Origin: Calliopum simillimum
Taxonomy: Eukaryota; Arthropoda; Insecta; Diptera; Lauxaniidae
Reading direction: 5' to 3'
Length of the DNA stretch: 64,000 nucleotides
Assembly: GCA_951812925.1 (NCBI GenBank)
Contig: OX638368.1
Span: 160,194,492-160,258,491 of the forward strand
The notes below the pieces were generated by a model. It had not been told where the DNA came from, made no database searches, and was given only the letters and a program-made list of their open reading frames with translations. The position numbers were made by a program, and so were the translations under genes. Shown one piece after another: positions 54,973 through 64,000 of the stretch. Every line of letters starts with the position of its first letter. The first letter of the stretch is position 1.

Positions 54973-56212
54973 TTCTAACATTGATGGGACCCATGTAGTT
55001 AATATAATTCGGGCACGCTGATTTCAATGGTCATAGTCATTTTCATGGTTTGGCTCTTGTTTTCGAGAAATTTATGTTTAAAAATTTGACTAAAAAAAAA
55101 AAATTTTAAGAAAAAACAGGTATTTTTTTCCATTTCAACCATTGCCTATCAACAGATACCTATTCAGTTTGGTCAAATTTATCGCTTTTGCAACCTATTG
55201 AGTGTTCACGCTTACAAAAAGTACAGCAAAATGCTAAAAAATCTGTTTTTGTAAAAATTTTGTATGTTTTTCATGGAAATATTTTTTTTATCAAATTTAT
55301 TCTACTTCTGATGCTTCTTCTTCACTTGTTTTAGTTTCTCGACTGTCGCTGCGATTACTAGAGATGTTTTACAATCATATCTTAACGATTTTGCGTAACT
55401 TTGATGTGGTTGCATTGTGGAGTTATATCTGGTGGTTGAAACAATTCTCTAGATGCTTTTTCAATGCTTTCCAATGGTTGCAAATATTCACTCATTGAAT
55501 AAATTTTGTTGGCTCGTACTCCTATTGATATTTTTTCATTCTGTTTAATCCATTACTGAATTCAAGTACGCATAACATTCTTCTGGATCATGTACTAATC
55601 ATCCTGACATATAATAGACGAGGCCCATTCTCCATAACGAACTAAGTATATGTTCACCAAAGTACAAATGACACACTTCCGTGGTTTCCCACCACGCTTG
55701 CTTGACGAAATAGTAAATTTTCCACAAACATAACATTGTTTAATTTTCCACAGTTTATTCATTTTTTTAGATTTTTAACTTTAATATGACCAACCGATAA
55801 AATAATGCACTAACATACGAATAAATTATTGCTTTTCGTCGTTTAATGTAAGAATATCATTATAAAATCAAGAAAAAGTATCAAAAATAGAATAAATTTG
55901 AAAAGAAAATGTTGTTTTCATGTAAAAACTCCAAATTTTGGCAGTAAAAAAGATTTTCTTAACATTTTGGTGGTCGTGAACACTCTATAAGTTACAAAGG
56001 TAATAACTTCGACTAAACTGAATAGGTTTCTGTTGAAAAAATTGTAGAAATGGAAAAAAATACCTGTTTTTCATTTAAATTTTTTTTTTTTTTAGTCAAA
56101 TTTTCAAACTTGAATTTTTCAAAAACAAGAGCCAAACCATAAAAATGATTATGACCATTGAAATCAGCATACCCAAAATATGTTTACTACATGGGTCCCA
56201 TCAATGTTAGAA
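54973..56212. mobile_element. 1.24-kb DNA transposon with long TIRs
   Basis: TTCTAACATTGATGGGACCCATGTAGT at 54973 pairs with the complement ending at 56212; pairing continues through CCATGGTTTGGCTCTTGTTTT-like sequence and the AAAATACCTGTTTTT block to about 170 bases per arm. It splits the retroelement on either side. The interior contains a short Cys-rich frame (55595-55762). Confidence 0.75.
55595..55762 (-). CDS. Short Cys-rich ORF inside the long-TIR element
   Basis: ATG at 55762 opens 55 codons: MNKLWKIKQCYVCGKFTI, then SKRGGKPRKCVICTLV, then YGEWASSIICQDD and a stop. Two C-x2-C pairs separated by a basic segment suggest a zinc-binding N-terminus of a transposase whose remainder is gone. 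I do not recognise the family. Confidence 0.4.
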   Translation of the reverse strand: MNKLWKIKQCYVCGKFTISSSKRGGKPRKCVICTLVNIYLVRYGEWASSIICQDD

Positions 56213-56950
56213 AAAAAATTGCTCCGATTCGAGCACAGTGTAATTGTTAGCTGCGATAACACGCAATATATCTTTTTTTTTCAAAGATGGGATAGATTGG
56301 GCTTGGAGACAAATGGACTTTTTTAGCAGCAGAGTCGGCTAGTAGGTTTCCTTGTATAGCAGTGTGCCCAGGTATCCACATAAGTTTTATTTTATTTGGG
56401 GTCACATGTAATATATTTCTAATAGAAGAGATAAGGTAGCTGTTGTTATTAAGCGATCGGACAGAGTTAAAACAAGATTGGCTATCTATCGGTACATATA
56501 ATGAACTTTCCACTAGTCATCTGTGCGTATTTAACTGCGTTAAAGACTGCCAAAGTTTCTGCAGTGAAAATGGAGCAAACATTGAAGAGCAGCCCGTTAT
56601 TAATGATGGTTCCACATTCTTTGATTACAGCAAATGATGTGTAATTATCTGTTTTGATCCCATCTGTGAAGAGAAAGCTCCAAGAAGCTGACAAAAGTTT
56701 GCTTCTTTCTTGCAAGAACAGCTGCTTGTAAATTGATGGTGTTGTTTTTTGTTTGGACAAATTAGCTAAAGTTGCGATAAATGAAGCTGAGTTTAAGGAC
56801 TATGGCGGATGTGGAGGCGATAGGATAAGTGTAGGCTTGAGTGGAAGTTCCAAGTTTACCATATAATTCACGCAGCGCGAAATTGTTGACGGTCGTTTTG
56901 GTGTCCGTTTTCGTGCTATAAGTTTTTTAAGTTCGTTGAACAAAATTGAG
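56213..56950 (-). pseudogene. Retroelement RNase H segment (right of the TIR insertion)
   Basis: Minus strand, 56950 downward: LNFV/NELKKL region, NYMVNLELPLKPTLILSPP, then FLFTDGIKTDNYTSFAVI (first RNase H Asp), IFTAETLAVFNAVKYA (Glu), IICTDR with a frameshift at about 56485 then SQSCFNSVRSL (Asp), MWIPGHTAIQGNLLADSAAK (final Asp). It is a jockey/I-type RNase H broken by frameshifts. It continues across the inserted TIR element into 54540-54972. Confidence 0.75.
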
Positions 56951-58517
56951 TTATACGTACGGAACAACTTTGGTACGAGCCTAAGGGTTAAGATTTTAGT
57001 CCTTGTTGCAATAGTCGGAAATCCAGCTTCCGTTAAAATTTTTTTAATTGGCGTTGTTGGGAATTTTTATTTCCTTACAAGTACTAGACCAAAATGCGTT
57101 TTTTGTAGACTAATGCGCACACGGGGATGCAAAAATATGTTTACCCATATGTTATGTTAGCAAACTGAAATAAACAAATATGAATTAATAATAATTAACA
57201 ATTATTGTTTACTTCTTTTTCTAAGGCATGAGTTATTTTAAGCGCCGTCCCCCGTGACGCTTGCTTGAACCCCCTCCACCTGGAAGCGTCAAGAGGTTTA
57301 TGGACTGGCCCTAAGAGGTGCCATGCACTTTATCCAAATCCACAAAGGTTTTATACAAAGCTTGGTTTAAAGATTTCTGGCATTTATGTGTATTTTGGTT
57401 GCATATACCGTTTTAAACGTTTTTTTTTTTTTAAATGGGCGGTAGGCCAATGTTTTTAGTTTTAACAAAAAAAGACGTCATAAATATAAAGCAAGTACTA
57501 AGCAACACGAATAAAGAGAAGACAAAAACATGTGCTTATTAATAACTTTGAAACTAAAGTAAACTATAATCACGGACCGTTACACAGTGCAGCAAAATCC
57601 AAATATCCTGGCCAAAAGTCCAAAAGAAAACTTTTATTCCGGGAAATTTCGGTAAAATATTTTGAAAAACAATTGTCCAGAATATTATTAACCGAGCAAA
57701 TAAAATAGTTTCGACGTATACTTTATAGCGTACAAACGTCAGAAAACTGTTTGATATCGAAGATTGTGATTAGAGTTGTGCCAAATGCAAATCGTTGGAC
57801 AATTTTTTTTTACAACTCTAAATATTTATTCGGCTACAACCTTTTAACTCCGTTATTTTCTAAATATTTTGGTGCATCACTAACTTTCGTAAAAGAAAAA
57901 AATAACGCTAGAAGTGGCGTATTTGTAAGTATCTTAAAATTTCTATCAAGTGTGTAATAAGCTAGAGCGCCAAAAAAAAGTGTCACTTGGTTCCAGCGAT
58001 TTTTTGTCTTAATTTGATAGCTGTGTCAGAAGTGTTGCTTACTTTCTTCTCAATTCGCAGCCACCACTTTTGCCCATAACATTAATAATACGTTGTTACT
58101 TTTGTAAGGAAAATATTTTTTTTTTTTTTTCATTTGAAAATAAATTTTTTTTTATAAAAATTGGTTGTTTTACATGAGACCCCGCCTATATTTCGCGAAA
58201 ATCATTACTTATTTCACTAAATTTAAACAATTTCTGTTGAAAAATGTAAGAGCTATGATCAAAGTTCATTCTAGGTCATATGGGAGGTGGGCGGTCTTGA
58301 TTTTCAAGTTATTTGTATACTCTTATTTTACCAAATCTTAACATTTTCTTATTAAAAATTAAAGAGTTATGATCAAAATAATTTTTTGGTTATATGGGAG
58401 GTGGGCGTGTCCGTCGGCCAGAAAATTTGGGTTTTGCCGCACTGTGCGTCATCGCGATTGAGAAACTAAACTGAAACTTAAATTTTAAAAAATAAATCTA
58501 AATAAAGAAAAGATATT
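56951..58517. other. Spacer, no gene recognised
   Basis: AT-rich, with the GGGAGGTGGGCG phrases of dispersed fly repeats at about 58285 and 58400. Short frames at 56936, 57265 and 57751 show no domain. Confidence 0.4.
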
Positions 58518-58626
58518 GGGGGTTATCGTAAATAAATATTCCCGGGGAATTCTTCTCTGACTGCAATAGAGAGTTCATGGTAATCTGAGAAAAATTTCCC
58601 GGGAATATTTATTCACGATAACCCCC
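58518..58626. repeat. Short palindromic MITE
   Basis: GGGGGTTATCGTAAATAAATATTCCCGGGG and its complement CCCGGGAATATTTATTCACGATAACCCCC frame a 109-bp unit. A half copy occurs at about 17508 (GGTTTATCGTGAATAAATATTTCC). Confidence 0.7.
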
Positions 58627-58853
58627 ATTAAATAGAACGTATGTTCTACCGTGGTGGAAAAATTAGTGCTTTCAATTTATGCAAAATCGGTGTAGCATTC
58701 TTAAAAGGAAAATCATTACAGACCTGTGTTGTTATAATTTATTTGGGTAAATAGTTCTAAGGAAATGCAATCTTATATTTTTGGGGTATTTATTAGCAGC
58801 ATGACTGCTATATGTTTGAGATCCTTACAGCATTAAACTTATTCAATTAACAT

Positions 58854-59332
58854 TTATATATCTGAAATTTTCTTAGTCTTTTTGCTTACAAATATTCCAT
58901 TTGAATTCATAGCGAATGTACTAGGGAATGGGTGACGTATAATGCTTGTTATATTGATTGCGGGATTCAAAACTGACTGATTTGATAATTTTGGCGCTCT
59001 TATTTGAGATACAGATGTAGGTAATTTAATCTTATAATTTGCATCAAATGAACCGATTACTTGTGCGTTGGACATTGTTTTCGATTGGCAATAATGTTGG
59101 CATCTTCCCAAAATGTCCTTATGTCGTCTTTTAATATGACTTAGAAAATTCCCCGTAGATTTTGTCGTTCCAGATATGATCCCAAAACAAGTTGTACAAG
59201 TGGCTTGAATACCACCCATAGTTTTTCGGTTTGGTTGAATGTTGTTGTAAAAAGTTCCATCTAAAATTTTTGGTAACGCCGAAATGATTTTGATCCAGTC
59301 GTCCGACGAAGAGTACATAGCTGCAAGATTAA
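58854..59332 (-). CDS. mod(mdg4): Alternative terminal exon with BED-type zinc finger
   Basis: The acceptor AG at 59334-59333 (TTTATTATTTTTCAG) is followed by TT as split-codon bases, exactly as in the FLYWCH units, then about 158 codons. Residues about 8-25 (DDWIKIISALPKILDG) lead to QATCTTCFG (C-x2-C), STGNFLSHIKRRHKD (the BED S-T-x-N-L-x-x-H-x4-H signature). A roughly 80-residue tail is basic and Ser/Thr/Ile-rich with no second domain. The shared splice phase and position inside the array argue that it is another C-terminal choice of the same gene rather than a transposase; BED fingers also occur in hAT transposases, but no catalytic part follows. Confidence 0.72.
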
Positions 59333-59508
59333 CTGAAAAATAATAAAAAATATGTGTATAATTAAATAAATGTTTAAACTTCATTGATATTATTTTAGCA
59401 TTTATAATTTCTTTAAATACACTAAAAACAGTTTAAGATGAATTTGATTTAATTTTTATATATGTAAGTATAAGTATAAAAATTTTGTATTTAAATGAAG
59501 TACGATAT

Positions 59509-59855
59509 TTATTTTAGGTCTCCTAAAAGAGAGACCATACGCAACAGGCTTCCTTTGGACTCGTCAGTGAATTCAGGTGATATTTCCACAAGACTGTCGG
59601 TCTTCATCTCAGGATCATGTGTATGGGGTGAGCCAGCTATTCGTATAGATATATCATCATTGACTTTTGACGTTACCACAGTTGCTCTACAACCAAATTT
59701 AACATAACGCGAGCAACGCCAAAATATATTTTTATGACTTTGACGATTCTCTACATAACGATATCCATTGTATATTAACATGACTCTCCCACGTTGCGTT
59801 GTGGAATATTGAATGTAAGTAGTTGTGTTTTTATCCTCGTATATATATTTCACAT
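59509..59855 (-). CDS. mod(mdg4): Alternative terminal exon E19, FLYWCH finger
   Basis: The acceptor AG at 59857-59856 (TTATTTTTTCATTTTAG) is followed by AT as split-codon bases and about 115 codons. The core reads TTQRGRVML, NGYRYVEN, IFWRC, GCRATVVT and PHTHD. An acidic tail follows (SLVEISPEFTDESKG). It is 176 bases downstream (array sense) of the BEN unit and 176 bases upstream of the BED exon. Confidence 0.82.
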
Positions 59856-60038
59856 CTAAAATGAAAAAATAAAAATAAAAAATTAATAAGGAAAAAAAAG
59901 AACTAAGTTCAATATACATAACTAATTCAAATGGAAAATCAAAACCCTTGTTAAAACATAATCATAATTTTTTTAAAAGATGCAGAATTACAAGTTTATT
60001 TTTTATTTGTGAATGCTTAAAAAAATAAGAATAAACTG

Positions 60039-60507
60039 TTAGTGAAGATTATCTGAAAAGACTTCAGTATGCTGATTTCGTGAGGACAATGTACGTATCT
60101 TATGGAGAATAAACTGCTGAACTGTGGACTCAGTTATATCTTCACCGCGCATCGAAAACACAAGGACAACATGAGCTAATGGAAGAAAAGTTATTTTCTT
60201 AATGTTTGCTTGAAGTTATTTTACGTGAAGAATTTACTTATCAAAGATTTCAGCAAATCATCCTTTAAAAGCAATAAAGGCTCCTCCAGATTGTCGCGTG
60301 CAACCTTTTCCAATTCATCCAAACCGAAGACCAATTCACATAAGCGCGAAGTATAGATGCAAGCGTTTGGTATAAAAATCTGCATTAAATCGCTTTTGGA
60401 AACATACACATTACTTCCAGCGTGGAGCGGTATCATGTTTTTAGGGTGACATGGTGGCTTAATGCTAACTCTGGGGACATCTCGGTTGTAAGAATAAGGC
60501 TGTGACG
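60039..60507 (-). CDS. mod(mdg4): Alternative terminal unit with BEN-like domain, split by a 62-bp intron
   Basis: Exons 60507-60238 and 60175-60039. The acceptor AG at 60509-60508 (TTTGTTTTACAG) is followed by CG as split-codon bases. The first exon reads HPKNMIPLHAGSNVYVSKSD, CIYTSRLCELVFGLDEL, DDLLKSLI; a GTAAAT donor at 60237 and a TTTCTTCCATTAG acceptor at 60177-60176 remove a phase-1 intron and resume THVVLVFSMRGED, STVQQFILHKIRTLS, ending at TAA 60039. The V-x-[IV]-s-x-x-L ... R-x-L-x-x-x-[VF]F ... L pattern with a C-terminal helix ending in F-x-x-x-[KR] fits a BEN domain, a DNA/protein-binding fold of chromatin factors. It is the first unit in transcript order. Confidence 0.55.
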
Positions 60508-60509
60508 CT

Positions 60510-60930
60510 GTAAAACAAACATTGCATTTTATAAAACATATATACAAAACACGGCTTCTACTATTCAAGAACAGTTCAATTGAAACACATAACTTAAGTT
60601 TGTAGAATTAATTATTTATTTTCAATTTTAAGGGGCTAGGGAGAATTTTTCTATACATAAAGAATACGAAGGATGCTCCTAGAAAGGGATAGAAGAAAAT
60701 TAGTAAATAAAAACCTTCACAACATTAAATCCACAATCGAAAGGATATATTTGAAAATTTTGTCTTGTATTTTATTTCACTTTATTAATTACACTTCTTA
60801 AAACAAAAAAAAACTCCGATTCCCACATCATGTTCTAATTACTGACTGTCACTTTCGACAATCAACGTTGCCAGAAAAAAAAGTCTAATCGACCGAATGA
60901 AATTATAAACATTTTTTTTGATGAGCACGA
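60510..60930. other. Spacer upstream of the BEN unit
   Basis: AT-rich, presumably intron of the array gene. No further unit and no BTB-encoding exon is seen. Confidence 0.4.
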
Positions 60931-60931
60931 A

Positions 60932-61260
60932 TTACTGCCATACCTAAATTGGAGCGTCAGCGTTATTTTACTGTCAAAATTTTCTCATGTACAATGGCGC
61001 ATACCGAAATTGCCAACGCTCAATGCTCAGCTATTCGAATTTCCAATTTTGACAATGCGTTATGGAGTAAAGTTAGCTGCAGAAAAGTAAAAAAGAAACC
61101 GGTTTGCGCAGGTAACTGGCACACCTAAATTGGAGCGTTAGTCGAGCGTCAGCGTAATTTAACCGTCTCTGTTTCGATTTGCTCGATATAAATTGTATGG
61201 ACATGAAAAAAACAGAGATGGCTAAATACGCCTGACGCTCCAATTTAGGTATGGCAGTAA
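60932..61260. mobile_element. MITE with GGAGCGTCAGCG-type ends
   Basis: TTACTGCCATACCTAAATTGGAGCGTCAG at 60932 pairs with its complement ending at 61260. An internal repeat of ACACCTAAATTGGAGCGTTAG lies at 61121. Non-coding; it abuts the next palindrome directly. Confidence 0.7.
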
Positions 61261-61394
61261 GTGCTGGTTCACACGACAAGCTAAATTATCGGGCGATAGT
61301 ACAATTTATAGACAAGCGGAGGGACCGCTACTCACCGCTTGCCTACAAAAAGTACTATCGCCCGACAATTTAGTTTGTCGTGTGAACCAGCACT
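61261..61394. repeat. 134-bp near-perfect hairpin repeat
   Basis: GTGCTGGTTCACACGACAAGCTAAATTATCGGGCGATAGTAC at the left is repeated in reverse on the right; the arms are about 58 bases around a short centre. A related start (CACACGAGAGACTAAATTGTC) is present at the very end of the window, near 63980. Confidence 0.75.
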
Positions 61395-62355
61395 AAGTCT
61401 TGAGGTAAAACTGTACGTGTGGACGGCCCTTAATGACTGACGAAAAAGAGAGGCCACACACCCAAGCAAGAGCAAAACTGATAAGCTGTCGTCAAAAACA
61501 CAGCTAACATTTCGTACAACATGACAAAAGCATTTGTGTGTATACTAAAAAGTATTAAAACGTCAAGATTATTTTAGGCAACACTGCCAGTATATTCTTT
61601 CATTTTTTTTTGTGCATGATGCTCGGGTTTTTGCAATTTTCAGTGCTTAATGTAAAACAAAGAAAATTACAAGATATAAATATTAAAGTGTTAAGTGATG
61701 TCCTTTATGGTACAGTTTTAAAATTTTATATTTTGATGTAGCGATTATTTTTGAGGTGTCTGCCCGCTTGTTTTTTTTTTTGTTTGGGCACAAATTATAC
61801 TAACTAAAGCTGTATGAAATTGTTTAGTTGCATAAACTCTGGTAAGTGATACTATTTAATTCTGTCTTAAAATAAACGCTGGATACTGAATATTGGTCGC
61901 TTGAATTGAACTTGCTAAATACAATAAACTATGCGTTAAAATTTACATAAAAACGAATATGTATCTTCGGCTGAGTGTTTATCCAGGTCCATTCTTTGCT
62001 TTATGTTATTAGAGCCAGAAGTGAATGTTCTGAGTGGCTTCCATCACTTTTCTGCTAACTGCAAAACATTCTTACTTCTCATCACCAGCCACACTGGGCA
62101 ATTTTTCAAGTACAAGAACACACTAAAATTGGCTGCAGCTTGTTGCTAATACCACACAGAATATAGAGAAGGAAAGTCCCATTAAAAAGCGAAAACGCAA
62201 GCCCCTTACTGAAAACAAGCCTCCGCAAGAAAAAAGCTATGACCTGGTGCCCAATTGGGATAAAGTTTTGTGTATTTTTTTACTTATTATGAACAATAAG
62301 CAATACTATCTGAGCCTACATTCACAATATGATGATTTTCTTATTAGTTGTCGAG
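61395..62355. other. Spacer with possible exon-like signals
   Basis: A good GTAAGT donor lies at 61841 on the plus strand, and a plus-strand open stretch at 62127-62369 contains basic SPIKKRKRKPLTENKPPQEK. No start, acceptor or known domain supports a gene call. Confidence 0.3.
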
Positions 62356-62908
62356 ATATCGAGCCCTAACCGCCAAAAAGACTTAACTGACACGATTTCC
62401 GATTTTCGTTTTATGATGAAAACCTATAATTCGTGTCAATGCGCATCTTCTCTACAAATTTCATAACTGTAAAAAGTACCGTTACGGTGTTATAGCAAAA
62501 GCAATTAAGACTTAACCGACATTCGAAGTATTTTATCTTTTTTGTGACTGCGAGTTGTTGGTGTCAAAAATAATTTGCAAATAATGTAATAAAAAGGAAA
62601 ATTTATTAAAAATTCTTGATGAGGGTTAATAGTATATGTGACCACAAATGTTTTTTGGTACAAAAACTGAAGATCAGATGGGGAATCTGGAAAAGAAAAA
62701 AAGACTTAACTGACAAAACACTGAAAAATAGCCGTTATATTATAAATAGGTGAATGAAACTAGTTGCATCGCATGTCTAACACAAAACATAGCTTACGTA
62801 CTTAATTTCACTGTAATAGCTATACTAAATGCACAGATATTTAAAAAAAACCTTCTTTAAAATTTACTTTTTGACAGTTAAGTCTTTTTGGCGGTTAGGG
62901 CTCGATAT
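62356..62908. mobile_element. MITE with ATATCGAGCCCTAACCGCC ends
   Basis: Terminal inverted repeats ATATCGAGCCCTAACCGCC followed by AAAAAGACTTAACTG, and the complement at the right end, about 34 bases. Further AAGACTTAACTGAC/AAGACTTAACCGAC copies lie at 62507 and 62700. 553 bp, non-coding. Confidence 0.75.
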
Positions 62909-63024
62909 AGTGTTCTAAAAAGAGAACTGCTGAAAAAAGCTGCGAGCCACTGTATATGAATAAAATTAAATTTTTTATTTGTGCTAAAGGTCTCAATAAA
63001 ATATGAATAAACTTAAGGGACTGG

Positions 63025-63708
63025 CTATTCGGGGGGACAAGCGTACGCGAAAGCTCAAGCAGCGTACGCGAAAGCTGAATTAGCGTACGCGGAAAAGCTT
63101 TCGGAAAACTTGCGCACGCGAAATCCAGTGAAGTTCATTCCCCCGAAGAGGTTGATTGCGCATGATTAATTTAGGGAAATGTCTATACGGGGCGTTCCGC
63201 GTACGCGAAAGCTCCTCTCTCTCTCTCAATTTACTCAATTAGCGTACGCGAAACTCAATTAGCGTACGCGAAATCCAGTGAAGTTTTTTCTCCCGGGGAA
63301 CTTGATTAATTTATGTACTGATCCGCGGCCGAAGGCCGCCGCGAAGCCAGTGTCGGATTTTTGGGAGTTTTAAATCCTGAGCTGCGGCCGCAGGCCGCCC
63401 ACTTACCCCTACTTTTATGTAAAATTACTGTTGTAACGAAAATGCGTCCCGGGGGAAAAAACTTCACTGGATTTCGCGTACGCTAATTGAGTAAATTGAG
63501 AGAGAGAGAGGAGCTTTCGCGTACGCGGAACGCCCCGTATAGACAGACTCTTAATTTAGTGTTGCAGCGCACGCTAAAAAATGTTGCGTACGCTGCGCGC
63601 AATATTAATCATGAGTAACGAAGCTGCCCCGGGGCTTTTTTCGCGTACGCTAATTCCGCTTTCGTGTACGCTACTTGATCTTTCGCGTTCGCTTGTCCCC
63701 CCGAATAG
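63025..63708. mobile_element. CGTACG-rich nested palindromic element
   Basis: Outer ends CTATTCGGGGGGACAAGCGTACGCGAAAG and its near-complement bound 684 bp. An inner pair, GTCTATACGGGGCGTTCCGC (63181) with its complement to 63544, is nested inside. GCGTACGCG-like octamers occur more than ten times, and (CT)n/(GA)n runs pair with each other. The centre has GCGGCCG-rich palindromes. GC content is far above the surroundings. Confidence 0.7.
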
Positions 63709-64000
63709 ACAGACTCTAAACTTAATCTAACTTCTGGACGTACATTAATACATACATATTGCTACACGATGGTGAAGTAGACGAAGACTGGGATCCGATA
63801 TCTTAAAAACAAGATGCAATGAACAAGTATGGACAACACTTTCGTATTCAATGTCGAAAATTAACCATCAATCGTTTATTTCCAAAACACAATTTTTCGA
63901 AATCTAATTAGTATGAAATATTCATTAAAAAATAACACATAGGACTTATTTTTTGGTTCAGTATACATAAGAGCCTGGACACACGAGAGACTAAATTGTC
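63709..64000. other. AT-rich end of window
   Basis: No gene is recognised. The last 25 bases resemble the start of the hairpin repeat at 61261. Confidence 0.35.

Larger units (their letters stand above)
1665..60507 (-). other. mod(mdg4): mod(mdg4)-like array of alternative 3'-terminal coding exons
   Basis: Seen: 21 separate minus-strand units, each with a T-rich AG acceptor followed by two bases of a split codon, an open frame and a stop. Nineteen encode FLYWCH fingers (aromatic-W-x-C, a second Cys usually followed by [KR]AR, then HxH), one a BED finger and one a BEN-like domain. Known: Drosophila mod(mdg4) joins one common BTB-encoding 5' part to about thirty variable, mostly FLYWCH, 3' exons, partly by trans-splicing. 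Inferred: this is the variable part of the fly orthologue; the common exons lie outside the window at higher coordinates or elsewhere. All units here are on one strand, whereas Drosophila has some on the opposite strand. Two TE-filled gaps (16.6-44.5 and 45.7-58.8 kb) divide the array. Confidence 0.75.

Noticed and set aside
62127..62369. Plus-strand open stretch with SPIKKRKRKPLTENKPPQEK
   Set aside because: No ATG or convincing acceptor, and its end runs into the TIR of the MITE at 62356. It may be a truncated coding relic but there is too little support.

Overview
The window is AT-rich, intron-containing insect nuclear DNA, most like a higher fly (Brachycera). It is crowded with terminal-inverted-repeat (TIR) DNA elements, non-LTR retrotransposon fragments and mariner/Tc1, hAT and piggyBac-like remnants. 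The only conserved host coding sequence recognised with confidence is on the minus strand. It is an array of 21 mutually exclusive 3'-terminal coding units: 19 encode a FLYWCH-type zinc finger, one a BED-type finger and one a split BEN-like domain. Every unit begins with a T-rich AG splice acceptor, and in every unit the frame is entered after exactly two bases of a split codon, so each can be joined to the same upstream exon. This is the architecture of mod(mdg4), the BTB chromatin/insulator gene whose isoforms in Drosophila are made by cis- and trans-splicing a common 5' part to variable FLYWCH exons. No BTB-encoding common exon was found here; on the minus strand it would lie beyond 64 kb.

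Layout. 1.6-2.8 kb: three FLYWCH units. 2.8-7.6 kb: spacer with a 1-kb palindromic element, a hammerhead-like motif, an RTE reverse-transcriptase relic and a hairpin MITE. 7.6-12.4 kb: nine FLYWCH units in a dense block, two of them split by micro-introns at the same position. 12.4-14.6 kb: a MITE and a plus-strand pseudogene whose C-terminus resembles Fanzor/TnpB. 14.6-16.6 kb: four FLYWCH units. 16.6-44.5 kb: 28 kb without a unit, filled with palindromes, a piggyBac-like insertion in a mariner relic, a broken DDE-like transposase gene (27.6-29.3), an apparently intact two-ORF CR1/jockey-like retrotransposon (29.9-33.7), a hAT relic, a Helitron-like end and two tandem 1.1-kb TIR elements carrying tRNA-like sequence (41.6-43.8). 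44.5-45.7 kb: two FLYWCH units, one with an AT-hook-like motif. 45.7-58.8 kb: a second TE-filled gap with a TIR element carrying a spliceable ORF (46.5-47.3), a 4.3-kb piggyBac-like element holding a Tc1 relic, a deleted mariner (53.6-54.5) and a retroelement split by another TIR element (54.5-57.0). 58.8-60.5 kb: BED, FLYWCH and BEN units. 60.6-64 kb: palindromic MITEs, including a striking CGTACG-rich nested one.

The units would work as interchangeable C-termini: a common N-terminal part (inferred to be BTB) would be given different DNA- or protein-binding tails depending on the terminal exon used. Transposons have expanded the spaces between units by tens of kilobases while the unit reading frames stayed open, which fits a locus in which the 5' and 3' parts need not be close together. 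All calls were made by eye from the sequence; no database search was run.
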